This document shows, piece after piece, positions 1-9,705 of a stretch of 64,000 bases of DNA (positions are counted from its first letter, which is position 1; each line of letters opens with the position of its first letter). The notes below the pieces were generated by a model. The model made no database searches, had not been told where the DNA came from, and was given only the letters and a program-made list of their open reading frames with translations. This stretch comes from Segatella copri (GTDB lineage Bacteria; Bacteroidota; Bacteroidia; Bacteroidales; Bacteroidaceae): the NCBI RefSeq assembly GCF_019249795.2, contig NZ_CP156891.1, forward strand, positions 720,001-784,000, read 5' to 3'. Made by a program: the position numbers and the translations under genes.

Positions 1-1088
<1,088 letters not shown>

Positions 1089-1342
1089 AAAATATCTTTT
1101 TTTACCTAGCCTTGCGGCTTGGTTTGTTTGTTGTCTGTACTTAGGACGAATATCCTTTTCGTTTATTGAAGCTTAGTAAACCTGACTTGTCAATTGCTTG
1201 ACGGTTCGTTTCTTTTACCCAGTCAACTTTCTTATTTCTAAGAAGTTAACCGCTTCTTGTACTACTTGTCTGTTTATGTAAAATCTTTCAAAGAACTCTT
1301 TCTTTAGTTGCTAAGAGAAACCGTATTTCTCAAAAGCGAGTG

Positions 1343-1374
1343 CAAAAGTACTAACTATTTTTCATTCCACCAAA
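1343..1374 (-). promoter_or_regulatory. rRNA operon promoter
   Basis: On the minus strand a TTTG -33 element (1371-1374) is followed after 20 nt by TACTTTTG (1343-1350), a match to the Bacteroidota primary-sigma consensus TTTG/TAnnTTTG. Transcription should begin near 1336, giving a leader of about 250 nt before the 16S. The bases around the -33 box and the start region are shared with the tRNA-Pro promoter at 39526-39557. Confidence 0.8.
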
Positions 1375-1637
1375 TCTTTTCGCAAAAAAGTTTAGATTTT
1401 AGCGCATTTTTAACACTTATAAAGACTTTCTAGAGTTTTTCTTACCACTACACTTTATTTTATACATGCACACGCCTGCCTGCATGTGCGGGCGCACACC
1501 CGCAAGCGCATTAATAATATTGTACTCATATTCCAAGACCGAAAAGAAATCAGGATTCAACTAGAAAAGTATTATCCGGAGAATATATCTATCAAAGAAG
1601 AATATTATCGAAGAAAAGGGAGAAACTCAGAAAAACA

Positions 1638-1669
1638 TTTTGCCAATTAAAAAAAATATAGTACCTTTG
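1638..1669 (+). promoter_or_regulatory. sulP promoter
   Basis: TTTTG at 1638-1642 and TACCTTTG at 1662-1669 are separated by 19 nt, matching the Bacteroidota promoter consensus. The predicted start point near 1676 leaves a leader of about 45 nt before the SulP start codon. Confidence 0.75.
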
Positions 1670-1721
1670 CACACGTTTTAACGGATAACAAGATTAATTA
1701 CATATATTTTAAAACTTTCAA

Positions 1722-3419
1722 ATGAAGGCATTAGCAATTAAGTCGAGTTTGTTTTCCTGTTTAAAGACATACAACAAGAAAACATTCATGTCTGACCTCA
1801 TGGCAGGTATCATCGTTGGTATCGTAGCCCTGCCTCTGGCCATCGCATTCGGTATCGCTTCTGGCGTGACCCCTGAAAAGGGTATCATCACCGCCATTGT
1901 AGCAGGTCTCATCATCTCCATCTTCGGTGGAAGCAAAGTGCAGATTGGTGGTCCTACGGGAGCATTCATCGTTATCATCTATGGCATTATCCAGAAATAT
2001 GGCATGGAAGGTTTGACGATAGCGACACTGATGGCTGGTCTGTTCCTGGTTCTCTTCGGACTTCTCCGTCTTGGAACCATCATCAAGTATATCCCTTACC
2101 CTATCGTTGTGGGATTTACCAGTGGTATCGCCGTAACCATCTTCACGACCCAGATCAAGGATCTCTTTGGATTGACGTTGACTTCAAATCCTTCTGATTT
2201 TCTGGAGAAATGGGGCGTCTACTTCCAAAGCTTTGACACCATAGATCCTTGGTGTGCCCTTATCGGAGTAGTAAGCGTAGTGGTTATCGCCATCACCCCT
2301 AAGTTCAGCAAGAAGATTCCGGGCTCTCTTATTGCCATCATCCTGATGACCGTTGTAGCCTTACTGCTCAAGCAGTTTGCCGGCGTTGAGAGTATCGAGA
2401 CCATTGGTGACCGCTTTTCTATCAGCAACGAACTGCCTGCAGCTCAGGTACCAGCCATGAATTGGGAGACCATCAAGAGTCTTGTATCACCAGCTATCAC
2501 CATCGCCATCCTGGGAGCCATTGAGAGTTTGCTTTCAGCAACTGTTGCCGATGGTGTAATCAGCGATCATCACGACAGTAACACCGAGTTGGTAGCTCAG
2601 GGTTTGGCCAATATCGCCTCTCCCCTCTTTGGCGGTATTCCTGCAACAGGTGCCATTGCCCGCACAATGACCAATATCAATAATGGCGGTAAGACTCCTA
2701 TTGCAGGCATCATCCACGCCATAGTTCTGCTGCTCATCTTCCTCTTTCTGATGCCTCTTGCCCAGTACATTCCTATGGCATGTCTTGCCGGTGTATTGGT
2801 AGTTGTATCTTACGGAATGAGCGGATGGAGAAGTTTCCTGGCATTGATGAAGAATCCGAAGAGCGATGTAACCGTACTTCTGATTACCTTCTTCCTCACC
2901 ATCATCTTCGATTTGACAGTAGCCATTGAAGTGGGTCTGATTATCGCCTGTCTGCTCTTCATGAAGCGAATGAGCGAAACCACCGACGTGACAGCTATTA
3001 CCGATGATGAGATTGACTTGAACAAGGAGTTTGACTTCCTCTCTACCAACCTGGAGCACTATACGATTCCGAAGGGCGTAGAGGTATACGAAATCAATGG
3101 TCCTTTCTTCTTCGGAGCTGGTAACAAGTTTGAGGAAGTGATGGCAGCTTTCGGTGACCGTCCACTGGTACGCGTCATCCGTATGCGCAAGGTTCCATTT
3201 GTTGATTCAACCGGTATCCATAACCTCACCAACCTCTGCGAGATGAGTCAGAAGGAGGACATTCAGGTTGTACTCTCCGGTGTTTGCGAGAAGGTAAACG
3301 CCCAGTTGGAAAAGGCTGGCTTCTACAATATTCTTGGCAAGGATAATATCACAGATCACATCAGCAAGGCTCTGAAACGTGCAGAAGAGATTATAGAGAA
3401 GAAAACTGTTAATAGTTAA
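1722..3419 (+). CDS. SulP family anion transporter with C-terminal STAS domain
   Basis: This 565-aa inner-membrane protein is of the SulP/SLC26 family, which moves sulfate, bicarbonate or other anions by symport or exchange. The N-terminal 400 residues are hydrophobic and carry the family blocks GIIVGIVALPLAIAFGIASG and GGPTGAF near the start. Residues about 440-555 form a cytoplasmic STAS domain (VDSTGIHNL region). The length is normal, and the start is placed 45 nt after a clear promoter. The substrate cannot be read from the sequence. The 3' 638 bp are repeated exactly at 3945-4582, because a tandem duplication begins inside this gene. The terminator at 3447-3490 closes the transcript. Confidence 0.93.
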   Translation: MKALAIKSSLFSCLKTYNKKTFMSDLMAGIIVGIVALPLAIAFGIASGVTPEKGIITAIVAGLIISIFGGSKVQIGGPTGAFIVIIYGIIQKYGMEGLTIATLMAGLFLVLFGLLRLGTIIKYIPYPIVVGFTSGIAVTIFTTQIKDLFGLTLTSNPSDFLEKWGVYFQSFDTIDPWCALIGVVSVVVIAITPKFSKKIPGSLIAIILMTVVALLLKQFAGVESIETIGDRFSISNELPAAQVPAMNWETIKSLVSPAITIAILGAIESLLSATVADGVISDHHDSNTELVAQGLANIASPLFGGIPATGAIARTMTNINNGGKTPIAGIIHAIVLLLIFLFLMPLAQYIPMACLAGVLVVVSYGMSGWRSFLALMKNPKSDVTVLLITFFLTIIFDLTVAIEVGLIIACLLFMKRMSETTDVTAITDDEIDLNKEFDFLSTNLEHYTIPKGVEVYEINGPFFFGAGNKFEEVMAAFGDRPLVRVIRMRKVPFVDSTGIHNLTNLCEMSQKEDIQVVLSGVCEKVNAQLEKAGFYNILGKDNITDHISKALKRAEEIIEKKTVNS

Positions 3420-3446
3420 TAGTTTACAGGCTGTAGACCATCAAAT

Positions 3447-3490
3447 AAAAAAGATGCATTGCTGGATATACCAGTAATGCATCTTTTTTT
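3447..3490. terminator. bidirectional terminator between convergent genes (copy 1)
   Basis: The stem GATGCATT-GCTGG / CCAG-T-AATGCATC is flanked by A-runs on the left and T-runs on the right, so it can act on both strands. It separates sulP (plus) from the ABC ATPase sequence (minus). Confidence 0.85.
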
Positions 3491-3561
3491 ATTGTCATCA
3501 AGTAACTGTTAACTATAAACTGTTAACTATCAACTATTACAAAACTGTTAACTATCAACTA

Positions 3562-3944
3562 TTACAGAACCTTTCCCAGAAACTCCTGCAATCTTGGCGA
3601 TTTCGGATGGTTGAATATTTGCTCAGGAGTTCCGTCTTCCGTGATATAGCCGTCACTGAAGAAGAGTACACGGTTGGCCACTTCTCTTGCAAATCCCATC
3701 TCGTGGGTCACCACCACCATCGTCATTCCCTCGGCAGCAACATCTTTCATCAGCTGCAGCACCTCTCCCACCATTTCCGGATCGAGAGCCGAAGTCGGCT
3801 CATCAAAGAGGATTACCTCAGGATTCATCGCTAAGGCACGGGCGATAGCTACGCGCTGTTTCTGTCCGCCCGACAGACTGTCGGGATAACTGTCGGCCTT
3901 ATCCAGTAATCCGATACGGGTCAGGAGTTCCGTTGCCTTCTCAT
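3562..3944 (-). pseudogene. 3' fragment of amino-acid ABC transporter ATPase
   Basis: This encodes the last ~127 residues of the ATPase at 4725-5465, including LSGGQKQR and Walker B, identical to the parent. It lacks the Walker A region, a promoter and its own start, because its upstream sequence is sulP DNA. A start-codon-bearing stretch of 88 codons remains (3562-3828) but should give no functional ATPase. Confidence 0.9.
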
Positions 3945-4582
3945 GTCTTGCCGGTGTATTGGTAGTTGTATCTTACGGAATGAGCGGATGGAGAAGTTTC
4001 CTGGCATTGATGAAGAATCCGAAGAGCGATGTAACCGTACTTCTGATTACCTTCTTCCTCACCATCATCTTCGATTTGACAGTAGCCATTGAAGTGGGTC
4101 TGATTATCGCCTGTCTGCTCTTCATGAAGCGAATGAGCGAAACCACCGACGTGACAGCTATTACCGATGATGAGATTGACTTGAACAAGGAGTTTGACTT
4201 CCTCTCTACCAACCTGGAGCACTATACGATTCCGAAGGGCGTAGAGGTATACGAAATCAATGGTCCTTTCTTCTTCGGAGCTGGTAACAAGTTTGAGGAA
4301 GTGATGGCAGCTTTCGGTGACCGTCCACTGGTACGCGTCATCCGTATGCGCAAGGTTCCATTTGTTGATTCAACCGGTATCCATAACCTCACCAACCTCT
4401 GCGAGATGAGTCAGAAGGAGGACATTCAGGTTGTACTCTCCGGTGTTTGCGAGAAGGTAAACGCCCAGTTGGAAAAGGCTGGCTTCTACAATATTCTTGG
4501 CAAGGATAATATCACAGATCACATCAGCAAGGCTCTGAAACGTGCAGAAGAGATTATAGAGAAGAAAACTGTTAATAGTTAA
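3945..4582 (+). pseudogene. 3' fragment of SulP transporter (C-terminal membrane segments and STAS)
   Basis: This repeats the last ~212 codons of sulP exactly. An internal ATG at 3959 opens a 207-codon frame encoding two or three membrane segments and the STAS domain. There is no promoter directly upstream, only the truncated ATPase on the other strand. It is probably not expressed. Confidence 0.9.
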
Positions 4583-4609
4583 TAGTTTACAGGCTGTAGA
4601 CCATCAAAT

Positions 4610-4653
4610 AAAAAAGATGCATTGCTGGATATACCAGTAATGCATCTTTTTTT
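4610..4653. terminator. bidirectional terminator (copy 2)
   Basis: This is an exact repeat of the hairpin at 3447-3490, carried by the tandem duplication. It lies between the sulP fragment and the intact ATPase gene. Confidence 0.85.
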
Positions 4654-4724
4654 ATTGTCATCAAGTAACTGTTAACTATAAACTGTTAACTATCAACTAT
4701 TACAAAACTGTTAACTATCAACTA

Positions 4725-5465
4725 TTACAGAACCTTTCCCAGAAACTCCTGCAATCTTGGCGATTTCGGATGGTTGAATATTTGCTCAGGAGTTCCGTCT
4801 TCCGTGATATAGCCGTCACTGAAGAAGAGTACACGGTTGGCCACTTCTCTTGCAAATCCCATCTCGTGGGTCACCACCACCATCGTCATTCCCTCGGCAG
4901 CAACATCTTTCATCAGCTGCAGCACCTCTCCCACCATTTCCGGATCGAGAGCCGAAGTCGGCTCATCAAAGAGGATTACCTCAGGATTCATCGCTAAGGC
5001 ACGGGCGATAGCTACGCGCTGTTTCTGTCCGCCCGACAGACTGTCGGGATAACTGTCGGCCTTATCCAGTAATCCGATACGGGTCAGGAGTTCCGTTGCC
5101 TTCTCATCAGCCTCTTCCCTTGTCATCTTACCCAATTCTACCGGAGCCAGCATGATGTTGCGGCGTATGGTCATATTAGGGAAGAGATTGAACTGCTGGA
5201 ATACCATACCCACCCTCTGGCGCATTCGGTTGATATCAACATCGCTTGATGTAATATCCATATCATCGATAAAGACTTTACCCTCGGTAGGTTCTTCCAG
5301 AAGGTTGATGGAACGCAGGAAGGTACTCTTGCCACAACCCGACGGACCAATGATGGCAACCACCTCACCTTTACTCACCGAGGTGGTAATGCCTTTCAGC
5401 ACCTCGTTGTCGCCGAAGCGTTTACGAAGTCCTTCTATCTTGATTATTTCGTTCATTTTATCCAT
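4725..5465 (-). CDS. glnQ: Amino-acid ABC transporter ATP-binding protein (GlnQ-type)
   Basis: This 246-aa cytoplasmic ATPase powers polar amino-acid import. Walker [10 protein letters not shown] is at residues 40-48, the Q-loop glutamine near 90, the signature LSGGQKQR at 143-150, Walker B ILFDE at 164-168 and the H-loop His at 200. All are intact and the length is typical. An ATG three codons downstream (5456) is an alternative start. It lies 31 nt after the binding-protein/permease fusion and is its natural partner. Its 3' 383 bp are duplicated at 3562-3944. The symbol reflects family membership; the amino acid transported is unknown. Confidence 0.93.
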   Translation of the reverse strand: MDKMNEIIKIEGLRKRFGDNEVLKGITTSVSKGEVVAIIGPSGCGKSTFLRSINLLEEPTEGKVFIDDMDITSSDVDINRMRQRVGMVFQQFNLFPNMTIRRNIMLAPVELGKMTREEADEKATELLTRIGLLDKADSYPDSLSGGQKQRVAIARALAMNPEVILFDEPTSALDPEMVGEVLQLMKDVAAEGMTMVVVTHEMGFAREVANRVLFFSDGYITEDGTPEQIFNHPKSPRLQEFLGKVL

Positions 5466-5496
5466 TGTTTTAAAGCTTTTGCCCTTTCAGGATTCC

Positions 5497-7065
5497 TCAT
5501 TTCCTTTCGCTCTTTCTCAGTCTCTTCTCCAGCCTTCTCACTCCAGCGTTCAGTCCGAGAACAAGAACGAGATAGAGGCAGGCTACTACGCCCAACGGCA
5601 TCATCGCTTCGTAAGTAATGCTTCGGATGATGTCGGAACCCTTGGTCAAGTCTACCAGTCCGATATAACCGCTGATAGAGGTTTCCTTGAGCAGAGTGAT
5701 AAGCTCGTTACCCATAGCCGGAAGCACATTCTTGAAGGCTTGCGGAAGAATGATGAGACGCATCGTCTTGCCATACGAAAGACCAAGACTTCTACCCGCC
5801 TCCATCTGACCATTATCCACCGACATAATGCCCGAGCGGATTACCTCGGCAATATAAGCTGCCGAGTTCAAGCCGAAGGCGATGACAGCCACCAGTATCT
5901 TATTGACATCTGCTGATGCAAACACCACATAATAGATAATGAGCAACTGCACCATGGTTGGCGTGCCTCGCATGATGGTAAGGTACAGCTGGCAGAGCAT
6001 GTTCGGAATCTTCCAGTCGCTCTTACGTTCATGACGTGCTCTGACAATAGCTATCAGCGTTCCGAGTATCACGGAAAGGATGATGGCGAAGAAGGTGATG
6101 ATGAGTGTATTGCCCAAACCCTGCAACAGATACTGATAACGGTTGTCATCTATGAAGCAGGATTTAAACTTATCTATCACTCCCGGCTGGTTACCAGCTG
6201 CTTTCACTTCATTGGAATTCACCATGATAACCTGTCGCACATCGGCATAGGAATCTGTAAATCCGATATTCTTCTTCCGTTCAGGAGTAACCGTGATGCC
6301 GGCAATACCCGCATCTGCCTTACCAGCCTGTACAGAGGTGATGATGGCATCAAACTCCATATCGAGAATCTCGACATCCACGCCCAGCACATCGCCGATG
6401 GCATTCGCCACATCCACGTCGATGCCCACAATCTTGCCATTCTGGTAATATTCGAAAGGCTCGAAGGTAGCGTTGGTGGCAAAACGGAGACTCGTCTTCA
6501 AGCCGAGTTTCTGCAGCGCTTCCGGTCCCACCTTCTTCACCTCAGAAGTCTTTGGCGTATAAGCCACGGCTATGCCCCGTTCCAGATGGCGGTTGACGAT
6601 GGAATCGATGACGCCATTCTCTTTCAGGATACGGATGGCATGATTGATTGACTGCTGCAACTCAGCATGATCCTTAGCCACGCAGATGGCGAAAGAGGAT
6701 GCATCGAAGGTTTCGGGCAGGATACGGAGCGATGGGTTCACCCGTTGGAATGCCTTGGCTGGCGCCTCATCGGTCACCATGCAGTCTATCTTACCCTGCA
6801 GGAGTGCCTGGATGGCATCGGCTCCCTTGTTATACCGTTCTACCTTGGTACCGCCACCTTCCTTTTCCAGCTCCGTAGCTAGTCCGTCGCTAGTGGTACC
6901 GAGCTGCACACCAATCACAGCCCCCTTCAAATCAGTCTTGCTCTTGATTTGCCTGTCAGCATCTGACGCTCCCGAGCCACACGCCACGAAGAGCACACTC
7001 AGGAGTAAAGTCAAGAAGCCCAGCTTAAACTTTCCCGTTTTTCTGTATTTCATCATTTCAGGCAT
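5497..7065 (-). CDS. Amino-acid ABC transporter substrate-binding/permease fusion lipoprotein, lobes in swapped order
   Basis: This 522-aa protein joins a solute-binding part to a HisM/GlnP-type permease. Residues 12-29 form a lipoprotein signal ending LFVAC (Cys29). Residues about 40-165 resemble lobe 2 plus the C-terminal helix of a family-3 binding protein (DLKGAVIGVQLGTTSD, later GADAIQALLQGKID). Residues about 192-285 resemble lobe 1 (LRFATNATFEPFEYY, then FDAIITSVQAGKADAGIAG). Normally lobe 1 comes first, so the domain looks circularly permuted. Residues about 310-510 form the permease, with the EAA-type loop (MEAGRSLGLSYGKTMRLIILP). Its ATPase follows 31 nt downstream, and it starts 4 nt after the FAD dehydrogenase stop. 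MKYRKTGKF (7053) is an alternative start. Confidence 0.85.
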   Translation of the reverse strand: MPEMMKYRKTGKFKLGFLTLLLSVLFVACGSGASDADRQIKSKTDLKGAVIGVQLGTTSDGLATELEKEGGGTKVERYNKGADAIQALLQGKIDCMVTDEAPAKAFQRVNPSLRILPETFDASSFAICVAKDHAELQQSINHAIRILKENGVIDSIVNRHLERGIAVAYTPKTSEVKKVGPEALQKLGLKTSLRFATNATFEPFEYYQNGKIVGIDVDVANAIGDVLGVDVEILDMEFDAIITSVQAGKADAGIAGITVTPERKKNIGFTDSYADVRQVIMVNSNEVKAAGNQPGVIDKFKSCFIDDNRYQYLLQGLGNTLIITFFAIILSVILGTLIAIVRARHERKSDWKIPNMLCQLYLTIMRGTPTMVQLLIIYYVVFASADVNKILVAVIAFGLNSAAYIAEVIRSGIMSVDNGQMEAGRSLGLSYGKTMRLIILPQAFKNVLPAMGNELITLLKETSISGYIGLVDLTKGSDIIRSITYEAMMPLGVVACLYLVLVLGLNAGVRRLEKRLRKSERK

Positions 7066-7069
7066 TCGC

Positions 7070-8749
7070 TTATTGTTGTTTCAAATACTCAGCACACATC
7101 TCTGCACATCTTTCTCCGTCTACACCAGCCGATACGATTCCGCCTGCATAACCAGCACCTTCGCCACATGGGAAGAGTCCCTGGATGCGGACATGCTGCA
7201 AGGTTTCGCGGTCACGGACGATGCGGACAGGCGATGAGGTTCTCGTCTCCATCGCTATCAGCGTAGCCTCGTTGGTCAGGAAACCATGGGCATTCTTGCC
7301 GAAGGTCTTGAAGCCTTCCTGCAGTCGCTTGCTCACGAAAGACGGCATCCAGAAATGCAACGGACTCGAAATCAAGCCTGGAGCATAGCTGCTCTTTGGC
7401 AGATCATAACTCAATCGATTGTTCACGAAGTCAGCCATGCGCTGTGCCGGAGCAGTCTGCTTCATGTTGCCCTGCTGCCAGCATTGCTTTTCCACGATTT
7501 CCTGGAAGTACATCATTTGGAGTGAAGAGTGAGGAGTGAAGAGTGAAGCATTCTCCTGCGCCTTCATTTCCTGCTGTTCGATGACAGACTGATGTTCCTT
7601 CACAAACTGCGCCACATCCTCGGGATGAGTTTCCACCACCATGCCCGAGTTGCTCCAGGCAGTACCGCGGTTGCTCGGACTCATACCATTCACCACGAGC
7701 TGTTCCGGTCCTGTAGCAGCCGGAATCACAAAACCGCCCGGACACATACAGAAGCTATAGACACCTCTGCCATCTACCTGAGTAACAAAGCTATATTCGG
7801 CAGCAGGCAGATATTTTCCTCTACCACTCTTATTGTGATACTGAATCTGGTCAATGAGTTGGGAAGGATGTTCCAGACGCACACCTACGGCGATGCCTTT
7901 TGCCTCGATATCTATCTTTGCCGAAGCGAGATAACGGTATACATCGCGGGCACTATGGCCTGTTGCCAGGATAACCGGTCCGCGATAAGTTTCCTCAGCA
8001 CCCGTAGCCAGATTCACGGCTTCTACGCCTATCACCCTATCGCCAGCTGCAGCATCAGGTGCCGTCAGCTTACCTTCACTCTCAAGGATCAGACGAATCA
8101 TCTTGGTCTGGAAATGCACTTCGCCGCCACACTTGATGATGGTGTTGCGCATGTTTTCAATGACGCGTGGCAACTTGTCGGTACCGATATGCGGATGGGC
8201 ATCTGCCAGGATATTGGTATTGGCACCATGCTGGCAGAATACGTTCAGAATCTTATCTACACTTCCCCTTTTCTTGCTTCGTGTATAAAGTTTGCCGTCA
8301 CTATAAGCACCGGCTCCACCTTCACCGAAACAGTAGTTGCTCTCCCCATCTACCTTCTGAGTCTTGGTAATGTTAGAGAGGTCCTTCTTGCGTTCGCGCA
8401 CATCCTTGCCTCGCTCCAGCACGATAGGACGATAACCCAGTTCTATCAGGCGCAGGGAAGCAAAGAGACCGCCAGGTCCCTCACCCACAACGATAACACG
8501 AGGTCTGCTGCTCACATCCGGATATTCGGTATGGACATACTGGTCGTCCTGCGGAAATTCGTTGATATAAGCACGCACCTTCAGGTTGACGAAGATGGTG
8601 CGCTGACGGGCATCGATGCTTCTCTTCAAAACCCTCACCTGGTTGAGCGTTCTTACATCCAATCCCTTTTCTTTGGCGAGATAACGCTTGATGCCTTCCT
8701 CGCTTGCTGCCTGTTCGGGCAGAATTCTTATCTGGTATTCTTGAATCAT
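7070..8749 (-). CDS. FAD-dependent dehydrogenase (COG2509-like)
   Basis: This 559-aa predicted flavoprotein belongs to the uncharacterised FAD-dependent dehydrogenase family often grouped with NAD(P)/FAD oxidoreductases. After an ~80-residue N-terminal domain, GEGPGGLFASLRLIELGY marks the dinucleotide-binding fold. Further family blocks are GEGGAGAYSDGKLYTRSKKRG and, near the C-terminus, FPCGEGAGYAGGIVSAGVDG. Substrate and role are not known. At residues about 399-410 the coding sequence contains a noncoding-type micro-repeat (7520-7548) read in frame. It is the first gene of a tight run with the amino-acid ABC genes, though a functional link is not established. Confidence 0.88.
   Translation of the reverse strand: MIQEYQIRILPEQAASEEGIKRYLAKEKGLDVRTLNQVRVLKRSIDARQRTIFVNLKVRAYINEFPQDDQYVHTEYPDVSSRPRVIVVGEGPGGLFASLRLIELGYRPIVLERGKDVRERKKDLSNITKTQKVDGESNYCFGEGGAGAYSDGKLYTRSKKRGSVDKILNVFCQHGANTNILADAHPHIGTDKLPRVIENMRNTIIKCGGEVHFQTKMIRLILESEGKLTAPDAAAGDRVIGVEAVNLATGAEETYRGPVILATGHSARDVYRYLASAKIDIEAKGIAVGVRLEHPSQLIDQIQYHNKSGRGKYLPAAEYSFVTQVDGRGVYSFCMCPGGFVIPAATGPEQLVVNGMSPSNRGTAWSNSGMVVETHPEDVAQFVKEHQSVIEQQEMKAQENASLFTPHSSLQMMYFQEIVEKQCWQQGNMKQTAPAQRMADFVNNRLSYDLPKSSYAPGLISSPLHFWMPSFVSKRLQEGFKTFGKNAHGFLTNEATLIAMETRTSSPVRIVRDRETLQHVRIQGLFPCGEGAGYAGGIVSAGVDGERCAEMCAEYLKQQ
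7520..7548. repeat. Heptad micro-repeat inside a coding sequence
   Basis: Four consecutive ~7-nt units of the form AGTGAAG/AGTGAGG occur here. Similar tracts are otherwise seen between genes in this window (8781-8803, 44413-44448). Here it is translated in frame within the FAD dehydrogenase as SLFTPHSSL. Confidence 0.8.
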
Positions 8750-8858
8750 TTACTTTGAACTTTATGATTAGTTTTATAAAAGTGACGAGTGACAAGTGAC
8801 CGATTCCATATTACGGATTTCGCATTACATTCACAATTCACTTTTCACTTTCACTTTT
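8750..8858. repeat. Short spacer with AGTGA/TTCAC heptad-type repeats
   Basis: The tract GTGACGAGTGACAAGTGACC at about 8782-8801 has a 7-nt period. From 8829 the spacer runs through TTCAC units on the opposite strand. No promoter or gene is evident; these are members of the micro-repeat group described in the findings. Confidence 0.5.
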
Positions 8859-9404
8859 TCATGCTTCCATTGTAGCCAGCACTTCGAGCGTATCCAGCTG
8901 ATACATGGTGAACTTACCATCTTCCAATGTTGCAAAGGTTGGCGGATTGCCACCCTTCGGGAAGGTGATGCTGCCGGTATTTACGATGGCCTGCCCCTTC
9001 TCGTTATGAGAGAGTTCCCAGAGATGGGAGTGGCCATAGATCATAGCCTCGTAAGGACCCTTCGGCATGTTCTCTTTATTGTATACATGTCCATGAGTCA
9101 GAAGATAGCGCTTGCCTCCGTCTACCAGCAAGGCATAGGTCTCCATGATAGGGAAATCGAGGAGCATCTGGTCTACTTCCGCATCGCAGTTGCCACGCAC
9201 AGCGACAATCTTATCTGCCAGCGCATTCAGTCTTTCTACGATACCCTTAGGATCGATTCCTTCCGGAATGCGGTTGCGGGGACCATAATTGATGATATCC
9301 CCCATGATGCACATCATGTCACAATGTTCAGCCTCGAAGAAATCGAGGACCTTTTCCAGGGCTGGCAAACAGCCGTGGATATCTGAGAATAAAAGATATT
9401 TCAT
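8859..9404 (-). CDS. YfcE-type metallophosphoesterase
   Basis: This 181-aa calcineurin-like phosphodiesterase carries the metal-binding motifs in order: SDIHGC, GDIINYGPRN, GNCDAEV, THGHVY and GHSH. E. coli YfcE, the nearest characterised type I recall, hydrolyses phosphodiester model substrates; the natural substrate is unknown. I chose ATG 9404 because the protein then begins MKYLLFSDIHG as in the family and is preceded by AAGGAA. The upstream in-frame ATG would add a His/Lys-rich leader unlike the family. Confidence 0.9.
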   Translation of the reverse strand: MKYLLFSDIHGCLPALEKVLDFFEAEHCDMMCIMGDIINYGPRNRIPEGIDPKGIVERLNALADKIVAVRGNCDAEVDQMLLDFPIMETYALLVDGGKRYLLTHGHVYNKENMPKGPYEAMIYGHSHLWELSHNEKGQAIVNTGSITFPKGGNPPTFATLEDGKFTMYQLDTLEVLATMEA

Positions 9405-9602
9405 TCGTTCCTTCTTATGTTTGTTATGCTTATGTCTTTTATGCATTGAATTGCAAGCGCAAAATTAAGCAAATAATCCGAAACCCCCAAACATTTCAAC
9501 GTTTTTTATATATATAATAAGGTATAAGGGAGAGGAAGAGCCTATAATTATCTACTGAAATAGCTTTTTTATCTACAATATGCTACTTTTTTGTTAAAAT
9601 CC

Positions 9603-9633
9603 TTGGCAGTCTGATATATTATTCGTACATTTG
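9603..9633 (+). promoter_or_regulatory. thr operon promoter and leader hairpin
   Basis: TTGG (9603-9606) and TACATTTG (9626-9633) are 19 nt apart and fit the Bacteroidota consensus. The leader of about 65 nt contains a CCCCG/CGGGG hairpin (9653-9669) before the thrA start. No leader peptide with Thr or Ile codons is visible, so classical attenuation is not supported. Confidence 0.7.
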
Positions 9634-9705
9634 CCCTCAAGTTCTGCTTCGGCCCCGGTCGTTTCGGGGGAGGCATTACATTACCAACGTAAAATTCAAG
9701 AACAT

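Larger units (their letters stand above)
1089..1721. other. rRNA leader and divergent promoter region
   Basis: This 630-bp gap holds the rRNA leader (about 1089-1336, minus strand), the rRNA promoter, and the sulP promoter at its right end. Around 1466-1510 is a GC-rich stretch with a GCGGG/CCCGC hairpin in otherwise AT-rich DNA. It has no assigned role. No coding sequence is evident. Confidence 0.6.
2782..3944. repeat. 1163-bp tandem direct duplication, copy 1
   Basis: Copy 1 runs from inside sulP (codon about 354), through the convergent terminator, into the middle of the ABC ATPase gene. The next 1163 bp repeat it with no difference I could find. The trinucleotide CAT occurs at 2779-2781, 3942-3944 and 5105-5107, so the joint has 3 bp of microhomology and the exact boundary is ambiguous by that much. 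Confidence 0.92.
3945..5107. repeat. 1163-bp tandem direct duplication, copy 2
   Basis: This is the second identical unit. It carries a promoterless 3' fragment of sulP, a second copy of the convergent terminator, and the 3' part of the intact ATPase gene. The two full-length genes survive at the outer ends, and the two fragments sit back to back in the middle. A true recent duplication and an assembly error would look the same here. Confidence 0.92.

Noticed and set aside
9634..9705. Threonine attenuator with leader peptide
   Set aside because: No start codon or Thr/Ile codon run is present in the leader; only a small GC hairpin.
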